From assembly GCA_016858145.1 (NCBI GenBank), contig JAEHOE010000018.1, forward strand, positions 62,001-126,000: 64,000 bases of DNA, given 5' to 3'. The position numbers and the translations under genes were made by a program. The stretch is from Edaphochlamys debaryana. Lineage: Eukaryota > Chlorophyta > Chlorophyceae > Chlamydomonadales. The notes below the pieces were generated by a model. The model was not told where the DNA came from. It worked only from the letters and a program-made list of their open reading frames with translations, and did no database searches. Below, piece after piece: positions 44,709 through 56,927 of the stretch (within the stretch, counting starts at the first letter, position 1; the number at the start of each line of letters is the position of its first letter).

Positions 44709-46906
44709 TCCTGCAGCTTGAAGCTTATCTTCCGCTCCAGGAACTATCACGAGCTAGGCGGCGTTAGTCTGAGGCTTTGCCGCAGGCCGAACTGTAGCCC
44801 TGAAGAGACTGGGTTGGGCAGGAGCGCACGCATCAGCGCATCTAGCGGCGTATGCAGCACGGTGTACGGCAACGCACATGCCGTACGCAGGGCGTTTGAA
44901 GCATTTGCTCTTGCCACCAGCTGGCGAAGCCCTGGGATGTCTGAAGCCCGCCTGCATGTCTAGAGGTTCAGCTCTAGGGCTCTGCCTTGCGAACCCAGTC
45001 GCAGCAGTCGCCCTGAGCTTCATTTTGGTTTCCTTTCACGGTGTCATGCCAAGGTCATGTGTGCTAATCCTATGCCCGGCTCGCTCGATTGCTTGTTGCC
45101 CATTGATTGTTGAATTAGCTGGCGGCTAGTAGGCTAGGCCTGAAGCGGTAACGAATGCACGGGATGAGGGCATGTACGGTAAGGGAGGCGGAGGTGCGGT
45201 GTGCGTTGCATGAGTGGGGTTGTGCCTACATGTGGCGTGCCCGGTTTTCCCAGACCCCCCGCCCGATTCGCGGGGGGAAGCGTGCTCTGCTCTCTGCCCC
45301 TCCCGCCTGCCAGCCGATTGTTGGCGGCGGCGGGGGGCGGCAATTCGAGAGGCTTTGGCCCAGGCCCAGGTGTTTGTGTCCGTTAGTGTGAGTGTGCTTT
45401 TGTGTGGACCGTCGGAGAGAGAGAGCGGCGAAGCGGAGGATGGCTGAGGTTGCTGTGCGGATGTGCGGGAGCGAGTGTGGCGGGATGAGGGGGCCGTGTG
45501 TTGAGGCCAACCAAGCAGGGTCGCGGCGTAGCGTGTGCGGTGAGGCGTCGGCGGCGACGATTGCGAGAGGGAGGGACGCTATGCTTATGCGTGTATGGAC
45601 GCAAGGGGCGGCGCACGAGAGGCCATGAAGATTCCCGAAGTGAAGTTGTCGTGCAGGGCGGTTGTGCGCTAGATGAGGTGCGCGGTGATGAGGGTCGGAG
45701 GAGGTGTGGGCGGAGGAGCTGGGGAGTTTGGCTGGGAGGGGCGGCGAGCTGTGACGGCTCCCAGGAGGGCTCGGGCGTCCCCGGCTAGAGGTGCTTGCCT
45801 CTTGCCCGCGCGCCCGGCCCCTGCCGCCGTCGCCGCCCCTTCCCATGCCTGACCTCCTGCCACTGCCGACCAGGCCCTAACGAGGCTGCCGGCTGCGTAG
45901 ACAGGACCCGGAGTTGAAGCCATGATGCCAACTTGCTGTATGCAGTTCACTGGTTCGCCCCCTGACCCGGTCTCACCTCGCTTGATTGGGGCCTCTGTCC
46001 AGACGTTGGACCCTCATGAGCACCAGACAACCACGAGGAGTAGGATTCTTGCCGTACAGCCCTTGCCGTACAAGGGGTCTGGAGGCCTGGTTTCAGGGTC
46101 AGGACACCCATCTGGCCGCCCCCCCCCCGCTGCCGCCAATCATAATGTTCATGATGGGGTTCCATGGGTTTGCATGTGCCTGTTGGGACGTACGCGTGGA
46201 AAACTGGGATGGGCGGGATGGGCCTCGATGGGCGGGTAGGAGCTTGGCGGGGCCGTGCCGCCAACCGACCGCCAGAAGGCCAAGTACCAATCTCGCCACT
46301 TATAGGAAGCCTCTAGCTATCCGGAGGCCATATGAACCGGCCGAATTCAGTCAAGTAGAGGTTCCGGCGATTTGCGACATGCGGACCGCCGACGCGAACC
46401 TGGGGCTTGCGGCCAGTTCCTACAGTCCCAACGGCCTTGTCAACATAGATATGTCTCGTACGCTTCTCCTTGAGGCGGCAAGTGCTCTTTTACGGCGAAA
46501 CGCTTAACCACTACATCCGCGGCGAGGAATCACCAGGCCGCTCCGACACTCATTTGGGACATCCAAAGGGTAAGCAGAATACTTGGGGCGGTCGGGAGTT
46601 CGGGCACGGGCGGAAGTGCGCCCGGGTCGGCCCCTGGTCTCACCCTGCCCGGCCCCGCTCTCACCTCGACGCACCCCTCTTCCCGCCCGCACGTGTGACC
46701 CCTATCGTCGACACGCTCCTCCTCCTTCTTGACCTCCTCCTCCAACCCCTCGTCCACCCCCTCGTCCCGGCCCAAGCAGTCAGGGCACGCTGTTGGCGCT
46801 TTGCATGCGGACCGGATGCAGCCCTCGACACGGGCGCAGCGGTGCCGAATTGGGGAACGCGCCTCACCGCAACTCTCAGCGCTGAGCACCCGTATAGCGC
46901 TATACC
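44709..46906. other. Spacer between the bZIP and MATE genes
   Basis: Several open frames of 60-200 codons exist on both strands but are compositionally like shadow frames, and none shows a domain. The right part presumably includes the MATE promoter and 5' UTR. Confidence 0.45.
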
Positions 46907-49900
46907 ATGGTCTCAGATGACCCCGAAGCTGGCCGCGAATTTTCCTTCCACCCGTCGGGGTCCAAACCCCAGTCGCAGGAGCCCGCGCCGAACGAGGCGC
47001 CCGCAACAACCCTGGCAGCAGCAGCAGCAGCAGCAGGCCCTGAAGCACCCGGCTGCCGCAATGTGATGGCGGATCGGGAGCTGCGCGGGGCGCCCCACCC
47101 AGCCCCGGCCGCGGCCGAGGCGGCTGAGCCCGCGTGCACGCGCCTGCTCCCCTCCACCACCGTTCCAGCCGGGGCCGTGCTGCCCGCGGCCGCAGTGCCG
47201 CTGCACACAACGGCAGGAGCTGCTGCAGCCCCGCCGAGCGCTCGCGCAGCCGCCGCGTTGCAGCCGCACAAAGCCAAGGCCGCGACCGGCCGTGCGGGCA
47301 GTGATGCAGACACAAGCACGGTCGGCAGCTGCTCGTCTGACGAAGAAGGCGATGAAGGGGAGGAGCAGGCGAAGGAGAAGGGGGAGGCGGCCAAGGGGCC
47401 GGTGCGGGTTCCCACTCTCCCCATCGGTGGCAACAGAGCGGGGGAGGCAGCAGGGACGGCACCCCGGCGCCTCTCCCGCTTCGCCAGCGAGTCGGGAGGC
47501 GGAGGGGGAGAGGAGCGAGGCGGGGGCCGGAGCCGGGGCGGCGAGGGGCAGCAGGAGGGGCTGAGGGAGCAGCTGCTGCACCGGCCGCGGCGGCGGCGTG
47601 GCGGCGGCCGTGCTCTCGGCAAGAAGGGGCTGCGTGGGGAGCATGCGCCCAGCGCCCTGAGTCTTCTGCGGCAGGAACTCATGAGGTGGGACGGGGCGGC
47701 ATCGACGCAGTAGAGCTAGCTGAGCGGCAGGCGTTGCTGAGGTGGGACGCGCAGGTGGGGGTGCACCTGCCTGCTGTTGTAGAGCTGTGCATTCCAGCTC
47801 TGCGGGCCAAGGGCCTGCGTGGGTCGGTCGAGTGTCGTCTGCGGGGGGTGTAAGCCGGGAAATGCTCTTCTGACATCCTAGGAGGCTTTTGGCTTACAGG
47901 GTGGGGCTGCTCTCAGTCCTGGACAGAACAAACCCCGCAACCCCGGCCCAGGACTCCTGGACGCAAAACTCGACCCCACCTCCCCCCCAGGGTCCTTGCC
48001 CTGGCGCTGCCCACCAGCAGTGTAGACGTCGTGTCGTTTTTGGCCTCACTGGTGGGGCTGTTCCAGGTAGGACGGGAGAGAGAGGCTGCTGCTGTAGCGC
48101 GCGCATGCATGGCTGTTGGCCCCTCGGTCCACCCTCCCCGCCCTCGCTCCGACCCTCCTGCTGCGCCCCGCCCCGTGCACCCCTACCCCTTCGGTACCTG
48201 CCCCCCTCGACCCCGCATCCGCCTGGTCCCACCTCCATCCCCAGGTGGCCCGCCTAGGCACCGCGGAGCTGTCCGCCCTCACGCTGGGCTCCACGCTCTT
48301 CAACCTCACCGGCCTCAGCTGGGCCGTGGGGCTCACCAGCGGAATGGACACGCTGTGCGGACAGGCGAGTGCCGATGTGTGGGATCAGACCGTCCTTAGG
48401 GGGAGAGGCGGCAGGAGAGGCGGCAGGAGAGGCGGCAGGAGAGGCGGCAGGAGAGGCGGCAGGAGAGGCGGCGTGCGTGCGGGATCGGGCGAGGACCAGG
48501 CGGTCCAGAGGGGAAGAGGGAGGCGGGCCGCAGGGGAGGAAGCGGGGGCGCACAGGCGCGTTGGTGAGGGGGGCACTGCTCTCATGAGCATGCATGCGTG
48601 TGTATCCGTGCAGGTGTACGGCGCGGGCCTGTACGGCGCCGTGGGGCTGCTGTTCCAGCGCGCGGTGCTGGTGTGCAACCTGGCCTGCCTGCCCGCCTAC
48701 GTGCTGTGGAGCCGGGCGGAGTGGCTGCTGCTCGCCATGGGTGCGTGGGAAGGGGTCTGGGGTATGGCGAATCTCTCTCAGTCAGTGTCCATAGCCTGTG
48801 TCTGTGTCAGCAGCAATGTAATTGCTGCTCGCCATGGGTGCGTGGCTGAGGAGGGAGGGGTCTGGGGGAAGGGTGGGGCGGAAGCCTGAGGACTTGGTCT
48901 GCACCTGGTCACGCCGCCTCCCTCCCGGGTGCTCCGGGGTGCTGAGCTGGGAATGGTGGGGCGGACGCCTGACAAGGCGGCCTGCACTACGCGCCTCCCT
49001 CCGGTGGACCCGGGTGGGACCGGGGCGTGTGAGCGAGGGTGGGGGGATGGAGTGAGGTGCTTACGGACCCACCCGCCGATGCCGACCCCCTCCCCCCACG
49101 CCCAGGCCAGCCCCCCGCCGCCTCCCGCCTGGCCGCCGGCTACGTGCGCACCGCCGCCCCCTGCCTGGCCCTCTCCACCACCAAGTTCTGCTGCCGCGCC
49201 TACTTCACGGCGCAGGGGGTGGTGCTGCCGGTCACGTGCGTGGGGCGGGGGGGAGGGCGGGGGGGCGGAGACGGCTGCGGGTGTAGGCATCTCGTGGGGT
49301 GAGGACCCTGTGCACCGTGGGACGGCTGGAGTAGGAAGCTGCTCGTGGGGGCGCACCCTTCCGTTAAGGTCGAACGCCCCCACGCACGCACGCACGCACG
49401 CAAACACGCCTTCCTTGCTCACTACCTCGTGGTTCTCCGCCCGTCCCCTTCCCCCCCTTAGGATCATCACGTTTGTCTGCACCCTGCTGGCCCCCCTCTA
49501 CAACTACGCTTTTATCACCTGGTAGGGGCGGGGCCCTGGGGGGCGGGAGGGAGGGGGACCGGCATGCCCGTATTTCTAAAGGGATGGCCTCCTCCTCCGG
49601 GACGAGAGCGTGCTTGGCGGTGAGAAGTCAGGGCAGGAGGAGGCCTCCACCCTGCACATCCCCACGCACATCGCCACGATCCCGGCCACCCAGGCTCGAA
49701 GGGGGCCTCAACGGCGCCGCCCTGGCCTACGCCGCCGACGAGGCCACGGCCCTGCTGCTGCTGGCAGCGGCCATGGCCCTGCACGCGTGGCGGCAGCCGC
49801 CGGGGCGGCGCACGTGGGCGGGGTGGGACCGGGGCGCGTGGAGCGGCTGGGGGGCGTACATGGCGGTGAGGAGTGGGTGGGCGGAGGTTGGGTGTTGGAG

Positions 49901-52024
49901 TTGGGGATGGGGGATTGGGGTTGGGGTTGGGGTTGGGGGATGGGGGTTGGGGGTTGGGGGTGGGGTGGGGGGCGTGACGAGGTCCGTACCTCCTCACCTT
50001 GCGCCTCGATGGACTGACCACCGCGCTCGCTCGCTTGCTGCGGCTGCCGGTGCAGGTGGCCCTGCCCTCCACCGCCATGTCCTGCCTCGACTGGTGAGGG
50101 CCGGGGCTTTGGAAGGACTGTCGCCCGCAGAATGCCTTGACATGCGTACCTCCGTCACTGCCCGGTAGACGCTCCTTTTCTTACCGGTGCCCTTCTTCCT
50201 TTGACCCCGCAGGTGGGTGCTGGAGGTGATGGTCCTACTGGCGGGGCTGGGGCCCGACCCAGACAACACGGTGGGGTGGCGGGGGTGGGGGGCGGGGCAA
50301 GGGAAGAGGCGGAGGGCGGGGCGGGACTGGGGAGGGCGCAGGGCGTAGGGCGGAAGCTCCTTGCTCAGGGCACGGGGTTTGCTCACGCATGGAGCGGCCG
50401 GCCGCTCTCCCTGTCCGCTTTCCCTCACCGCCCCTCCCTTTCCTGCTCCTCCCCGCCCCGCGCCACCCCAGGTGGCTGCCATGGGGCTGTGCTTCAACGC
50501 CTTCACTCTGGCCTACTACGCAGGTTGGGGGGGAGGGGGTGCGGGGTCTGGCTGGGCTGCCGTGGGGTAGCGTATAGCAGGGGTGTCCTGCTGCCCTCGC
50601 TTGACCCCTGCCGCTTCTCCCCATTCCGCCCTGCCCCCTCTCCCCTCCTCCTCTTCCGCATAGCGGCGGTGCCCTCCGTCCGTCCCAAACGTTGATGAGG
50701 AGCACCGCCTTCGATCCCCCCTCTAGCTTCTTCCGCCTCCCTTCTGACCTCCTCTCCCCTTTCCGCCTCCTCCCGCCTTGGGACCCGGGTGGGGTGTCTG
50801 CTGCCCCCGCGCCCGACATGCGAACTCTTTAGGAGCACCGGCTTGACCCCTGCCGCTTCTTCCTCCTCCCGCCTTGCCTCCTTTCCCCTCCACCTCCTCC
50901 TCCTCCAGTGGCGGGGTTCGGGGACGCAGCAGCCACCCGGGTGGCGCACGCGCTGGGGGCGGGCCGGGGCCGGGCGGCGCGCCGGGCCGCGGCCGTGGCT
51001 CTGGGCTCGGGCCTGGCCGTGTGCTGCGCAGCGGTGGCGGCACTGCTGCTGGGCGGCGAGGCGTGGACCGCCGCCTTCAGCGACAGCCCCCAGGTGCGTT
51101 TCAGAGCCAGAATTGTCACGCTTTTCCAGCGAACGCACCCCACACAACTCGGCCTCCGCTGTCCTACCTCAGGTGCGGGCTGCGGTTCGGCGCGCGCTGC
51201 CCCTCGTGGGCGTGGCGGTGACTGGCTACGCCGCCGGGACCGTAGCGGCGGGCGTTCTGAGGGGCGCTGGGCGGCAGACCCTGGGCGCGCGCGTGAACCT
51301 GCTGACGCTGTGGTTCGTGGGCCTTCCTCTGGCGGCTGTGTTGGGTCTGTGGCTGCGGCTGGGTAATGTGGGGCTGTGGGGCGGTATCGCTGTGATGTTG
51401 GTGCTGCAGGGGGGCGTCGTGGCGGCGCGGGTGATGGGTTTGGACTGGGAGGGGCGGGAGGTGGCGCGGAGTCGGAGCGTGGTGTCGCTGCATGCGAGCA
51501 CGTTTGGGGGTGATGAGGTGGGGGTCGGAGGGGTGGACGCGGGAGTGGGAGGGGGGGAGGCGGGAGGAGGTGGAGGGGACGGAGGGGCGTGGTGGGGTGG
51601 CGGGGTGGGAGAGGGAGAGGCAGGGGTCGACGGCGGCGGGGAGGCGGGGCGGCTGGGTGGGCTGGAGGGGGAGGAAGAGGCGGTGGTGGTGGCGGTGGCA
51701 CCAGCTGGCAGGACCGATGACGTGGAGGGCGATGAAGAAGGAGGAGAGGGCGAGGACGAGGAGGGCGAGGAGGAGGAAGACGAGGGGGAAGAGCAAGAGG
51801 AAGGAGAGGAGGAAGAGGAGGAGGGGTGGAGTGGCAGCGAGTCTGCGGCGCGGGCTGCCGAGGAGCGGCGGCAGCGGAGCCGGGGGCGGGTGCTGCCCAG
51901 CCCCCTGCGGCGGGTAGTGCGGTGGCTGGCGGGGGCGGATGGGGAGCCGGTGGCGGAGGAGGTGCCGCCCCCGGAGGACCGGTCGGCTGGGTCCGAGTCG
52001 GGGGAGGAGGAGGCCGGCGCGTGA
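46907..52024 (+). CDS. MATE-family efflux transporter with long N-terminus and acidic tail
   Basis: Cation-coupled exporter of organic compounds in a cellular membrane; substrate unknown. Twelve exons in phase (46907-47685, 47991-48066, 48245-48364, 48614-48740, 49106-49235, 49462-49521, 49694-49865, 50056-50093, 50213-50270, 50472-50523, 50909-51093, 51173-52024) give 882 aa. About 260 residues of Ala/Glu/Arg-rich sequence precede the first helix (VLALALPTSSVDVVSFLASL). MATE hallmarks follow: GMDTLCGQVYGAGLYGAVG, QRAVLVCNLACLPAYVLW, TIITFVCTLLAPLYNY, AMGLCFNAFTLAYYA, VAGFGDAAATRVAHALGAG and helices up to IAVMLVLQGG. The C-terminal about 200 residues are Gly then Glu/Asp-rich with long acidic runs. 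One intron (48365) appears to have a GC donor. Confidence 0.9.
48402..48472 (+). repeat. 12-bp minisatellite, about 6 copies
   Basis: Unit GGCGGCAGGAGA repeats head to tail in the intron after MATE exon 3, close to its 5' end. Confidence 0.9.
48726..48845 (+). repeat. Copy of the MATE exon 4 donor inside intron 4
   Basis: Twenty-three bases spanning the exon 4 end and GTGCGT donor (48726-48748) are repeated exactly at 48823-48845. Each is followed by a similar GGGGTCTGGGG motif. Confidence 0.85.
49901..49972 (+). repeat. TTGGGG-rich tract in a MATE intron
   Basis: Irregular repeats of TTGGGG and ATGGGGG on the plus strand in the intron after 49865. Algal telomeres use a different unit (TTTTAGGG), so this is read as a G-rich intron repeat. 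Confidence 0.8.
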
Positions 52025-52026
52025 GC

Positions 52027-52074
52027 GCAAGGCGTCTAACGACGCAGATTGCAAGGCGTCTAACGACGCAGATT
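52027..52074 (+). repeat. 24-bp tandem repeat just after the MATE stop
   Basis: The 24-mer beginning GCAAGGCGTCTAACG occurs twice head to tail, starting 3 nt after the stop codon, with a partial third copy. Confidence 0.92.
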
Positions 52075-52570
52075 GCAAGACGCATGCATGTTGTCTTGCT
52101 CACCCGCTTCCACCTGGGGTGCACTTCACATTTGGCTACCATGTCGTCATCCGGCTCACCAGCCTCTCAAGAAGCTTGCAATGCATTGTCAGAGTTCACA
52201 TGCGGCGCACCTCACAGCGACCTCGTCTGGCTCTACAAGGAGCCTGCACTGATGTTGCCATCCACTTGCTTGTGTGCTCACTCCTGCCCGTCTTGTGGCG
52301 CCGCTACATCTATTGTGGTGTCCGTACTGTCTCTGCTTGCTCTCATCTCACCCCCCTGCGTTTCATCTGTCGACTATCTGCCTTCTCCGCCGTCATCCCC
52401 GCACGTCATCTCCGCACACGCTGAACAAGTCTAAGGTTGGGGTCAGAAAGTGTCAGAACGTCACAGGGGTTGAAACAACCTCAGGACGGGCCACACGGGG
52501 CCAGAACTTCCGCCCCATGCCTCCCACGTCTCCCTCCTGCCTCTCCTCCGCACCCTCGAGTGCTGTCACC

Positions 52571-55500
52571 TCAGTGGACCATGGTCCAGCCCATGTGCCC
52601 CGCCTTGTTGCCCGTGACCTGCCCTGCGATGGCGCCGTGGAAGCGGGGGCAGCGGCACTTGGGCTTGCCGCCGTAGCGCAGGTCGTACGACACGCACATG
52701 CTGCACGTACGGCTGTACTCGCACGGGCCCGGGCCCGTGGGCGGTGCCGGTACGGCAGCTGCCGCGGCGGCGTCCGTGGATGGCGGCGCAGCGGGGCTGG
52801 AGCCACCGTCGCCAGCGGCTGGGGCTGTGGGTGCGGCTGGGGCGGCGGCGGCGGCCGCCGTCTTGCTTGCGGCGGCGCTGGCGGCGGTGGGGCGGCGGCG
52901 GGCGGTGCCGTCCGTGTTGGAGCACTTCCAGTACGTGGGTCTGCGGCCGGGGGTTGACGTTCGGGGCCAGACGGAGGCCAAGTTGCTCTTGCTCTACACC
53001 ATTGAAGCCGCGCCCAAGCCTCAGCCCCCCGCGACCTCTGCAAAGCGCCGGCCTGCAAGCCCCCTGCCGCCCCCACCTGAAGCCCTGCAGCGTGGTGTCG
53101 CAGTAGCTGCACACCGCCGATAGGGGGTTTACCATGATCATGTTGCCGCAGTGGGAGCTGGGGGAGTGGGGAGGATGGTTGGGTGTGGAGGGAAAGGGAG
53201 GGGGTGGAGCGTGGAGGAGGTGAACGGGAGCAAGGAGGGAAGGGGCGACTACGGAGTGGAGAAGCGCAGAGGCCTGCCCGTCGGCCACCTCACCACGTGC
53301 TGCCCCGTGCGTCGTACAGCACCCGGCTGCCGTCCTTGGTGCGCTTGAAGCCGTCGTCGGCGGCGGCGTCCGGCAGGGGCTTGGCGCGCTCGCCGGCCAC
53401 GTCCCAGGTCTGCGGAGACGAGGGGAGCAGGTAGGAACCAAGAACCGCGCATCAGTTCGGGTGCTTCCTCTGATTGTGCGTTCCTATTCTTCCCCCGTCA
53501 AGCCTCCCAGGCCCTCGCGCGCTGGTTTCCCGTTCTGGACCCAGATCATGTCCATCGTTGCCCACCTGCTCCTTGCCGCAGTGGCCGCAGAACAGGCGCA
53601 TGGGGATGGTCCCCTCCACGGGGCCCTCCGCCAGCGCCACCTGTGCCAGCGCCGCCTCCAGCTCCGCCATCGCCCGCGCCTCAGCGCCGGCCTCTGCCTC
53701 CGATGCACCCTTCGGACCCGCAGCGCCGACACCCGCCCGCTTCCGCCCGCCCTGCTTCCTTCCCTGCCCTTGGCCCCTCTGCCCTCCCCTGCCGATGGCG
53801 GTGGGCTTGGAAGTCCTGGCCACCGCCTCCACCTCCATATCGTCATCAAGCCCGGCACTGCCGGCATTGGCGGCGGAGCCGGACAGTCCAGCGACAGCTG
53901 CCGACACCGCCAGGGCTCTGGCGCCGGCGGCGACCAGCATTCCGACGCTCCGGCGGCGGTTGTGGGCTTTGGGGCCCTGGGTCATGCGCCTGGCTGCCAC
54001 GGCGGCCTTGGAGGGCGTCGCTCGCGCCGCCGCCGCGCGCGCAAACGGGCTGGTGATGGTGGCAGCGGCGGCCCCAACGCGCGCGGGCGCGGGGCCAGGG
54101 CTGGCAGGGGCCCCGACGTAGCGTGGATCGGGCGGCGGAGGGGCCGCTCTGGTGTTGCCGCTGGGGCCGGGGCCGCCGGGCCCGCTCGCAGCAGGCGGCG
54201 GCTGGCCGCCCTGGGGCGCTGGCGGCGGCGGGGGAGGAGGGGCGAATGTGGCACCAAGGGGCGCGAAGGCGCTGGGAGGCGGCGTGCCCGGCGGCGGCGG
54301 CGGCAGCACGTCCGCCAGCGCGAGGCTCCGCCGCCGCCAGAGCCGTACGCTCGCTGACGCGACGGCGGCGGCGCGGTGGTGGCTGCTGCTGACCGCCAGG
54401 CCGACGCGCGGGCCCATGCCTCCACCCTGCTCGCCGCCCTGGTCCCGGCTGCCACCCGCCAAGATGCTCCTCCGTCGGCTTTCCCCCCGCCGTCCCCCAC
54501 AGCCTTGGGCGGAACGCTGCGCACCCTTGCTGTCTTGCCGGCCACGTCCGCCGTCGCCAGCCTGGTGGGCGGTCCTGGGCTCGACGCCCCCGTAGCCCGC
54601 ATGCATTGGGGGCGGGTGGCCGGCAGGACCTTGCATCCCGCCATGCCCCTGGCTGCGGATCCCAAGTGCGTCGCTGTCACTGCCCCTTCCGCCGGGCAGG
54701 GCGCCGCCCCCCTCGAGCTCCGCTCGAGCCGGGGGCGCCTGGCCGCGTGGGGGCGGGGCTCCCTCACCGGCAGGCCGCGGCGGGGGCGGATACCCGGCCG
54801 TGGCCCCCCCCTGGGGGTGCGGCCGGGCAGGTGGGGGCGGTGCGGCGTCGAGCCCTCTGACAAAGTACGGGGCGGCGGCCGGCTGCGCCCAGCCGGGCGC
54901 AACGCGCGGCCCTGCGTTCCCCGGGGCAGCGCCATGGGGGCCGGGTCCGGAGGCGGCGACATAGCCCAACCCGGGCTTGGAGCCTGCCTTCCCGCCCGCG
55001 CAGTGTCCAGCTGGAGGGCTGACGCCCGTGCCCGCTGCACTCTGCTGGCCCTTCCGGCCCTGGCGGTTGGGGTGTGGACCCAGGCCCGTATTCCGATGTG
55101 GGTCGAGGTGGCTGCGGCTGCGGCTCCTGCTGCGGCGCCGCACGGGACTGGCGCTGGGGCTGCGGCCCGGGGGCCGGCCTCGGTCGCCGCTGCGTGCAGG
55201 GCCCCTGCGGCGGCCCTGCTTGCGGCTGCGGCCCCAGCGACATCCCTCCTTGCCGTGCCGCTGCGGTCAGGGCAAAAAATATCGAGTTTGGCAATAGTGT
55301 CGAGGACAGCCGAGGCCAAGCCGCGGAGAGACAAGCACGGCGGACCGCAGCGGACGCATGCCCGGGCAGCCGGGGGGAAACCGCAACTCAGCCCGCGCAC
55401 CTCGTGCCGCCGGCCGTCCTCGCCACGGTCCCCGTGGGCGGCCTTGGAAGACATGGGCTGCCCTGCCCCGTGCTTGATGTGGGTCATGCCCGGCTGCTGC

Positions 55501-56927
55501 TGAGGCCCGGGCGGATGGGCGGCACGGGGCACAGCTGAGGGCTGAGCACGGGCTGCTGACGGTGCAGCGGGGTGGACGTGGCCGGGTGCGAGCGGGTAGG
55601 GAGAGGGCAGCGGCGGCGGGCCGGGCGGCAGAGGCGGCGGCGGGCTGAGCGGCAGGGGCGGCCGGAGGGCCTCGGTCGGGGGAAGCGGCGCGGGCAATGC
55701 CCCGTTGCTTGCCGCCAGGACCATCGGCGCCGCAGCGGGTGGCGGAGCTCCATCACGTCGTGGGGGCCATGCCTCGGCGGGCGGCCACCAGCCCCTGGCC
55801 GTTTGGTTGCCCTTGGGCACCCCGGTCCTGCCTGCCCCTGCCCACACTGCCCCGACGCCATCGGCCGGCGCAGGCGGCGGAGGACCACCCATCAGGGCAT
55901 TGCGGTGCGGCACCGGCCGCCCAGGCCCTGACGAGGGCGCCGCTGGGCCGTGGCCACCCTTGCCTGCGCCTTTGCCGCTGCCACCGGCAGCGGAGATCTG
56001 CAGCGCAGCAAAGGCGCCGGTGGTCGAGGAGACGGTGGCGGCGGTACCGGTGCTCGTGGGCGCGTTACCCCGCTTGGGCTGGGGCTGCAGCGCGTTGTGG
56101 TGGGCGAGGGGCGCTGCAGGTGGGGCAAAGGCGTTGGGGGCGGATGCCGCTGAAACGGGCGGCCCCCAGCGGCGGCCCTGCCGCTGCCTCTGGGGCTGCT
56201 GCTGGGGAAGCCCTGGCGCGAGAGAGCGCTGTCCGGGCTGAGGAGCGCGGTTCTCGGCGCCAGGTTGACAGGCTTGGGGCCCCTGGTCCCAGCGGCCCGT
56301 CCGGTACCCCGCAGCCGGTAGCGGCGGTGGTGGCGGGAGGGGTTGAGACGGAGGCTGCGTACCAGTGGCTGAGGCCGGGGCCCTGCTCAGCGGCAGGGCT
56401 TGCTGAGCCGGAGGTTCCGGGGGCCGTGGGAACGCCACGGCCGCAGGGCCCGAGGGATGCGCTTGGGGCGGTGGAGGCTCCACGGCCGTCCCTGGTAGGC
56501 CCCGCGTCCGCGGTGCAGCCGCTGGGCCGGGGGGCGCTTGCGGAGCCGGCCGGGGCGGCGGGGCGGCCGGGGCTGGTGGCGGGGGCCCCCACGGCGCGGG
56601 GCTCAGGATGCGCACGTTGTAGGCGTATGCCTGAGGGCTGTTGTACCCAACGTGGTGCTCATACTCCAGGTCCATGCCCACAAAGAGGTTGAAGTCGGGT
56701 GGAAGCTTGGGCAACACGTATCCCTGCACGGGGGATGCAAACCAAGTTCGGGAACAAGTGGGGTGCACGGTCGCTGGGGTACGTGGCCGTCTTACCCGCT
56801 GGATATACGCGTCTAGCCAGGTGCCATCAGGAAGCTGGCCCCTCACAGTGCCGTGATCGCCCGCGTAGGCGACGATGCGACCGCGCGCTGGGACGAACCG
56901 CGAGCCATGCGTAGAATGCTGCCACAT
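52571..56927 (-). CDS. Unknown 1238-aa protein, C-terminal zinc-ribbon-like modules
   Basis: Family not recognised. Six minus-strand exons in phase: 56927-56796, 56723-55401, 55260-53566, 53409-53294, 53157-53077 and 52940-52571. The first about 85 residues form a compact non-repetitive domain (GRIVAYAGDHGTVRGQLPDG, LPPDFNLFVGMDLEYEHHV, YAYNVRIL). Its ending faintly resembles cold-shock/OB-fold proteins; that is inference only. About 900 residues of Pro/Ala/Gln/Gly-rich sequence follow, with RRRSRSRSRSH near the start of exon 3. The C-terminus has paired cysteines: FCGHCG, then CSHCG and CSYC around a NPLSAV core, then YWKCSNTDG. Finally come CEYSRTCSMC and KCRCPRFHG before the stop. The first two pairs resemble treble-clef or LSD1-type ribbons. 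A nucleic-acid-binding role is plausible but unproven. Confidence 0.7.

Noticed and set aside
45226..45846. 206-aa minus-strand ORF in the bZIP-MATE spacer
   Set aside because: No recognisable domain, His/Arg/Pro-biased shadow-like composition and no splice or neighbour support.
49901..49972. Interstitial telomere
   Set aside because: The unit is TTGGGG-like and irregular, unlike the TTTTAGGG algal telomere repeat, and it lies inside an intron.
53982..55260. Continuation of the 981-aa open frame past 55401 on the minus strand
   Set aside because: The frame stays open only because of GC-rich composition. A clean intron (55400-55261) switches to the frame that carries the cysteine pairs and closes phase with all later exons.
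54376..55503. Plus-strand 375-aa ORF opposite the zinc-ribbon-like gene
   Set aside because: No domain; composition is a mirror of the minus-strand Pro/Gly-rich coding sequence.
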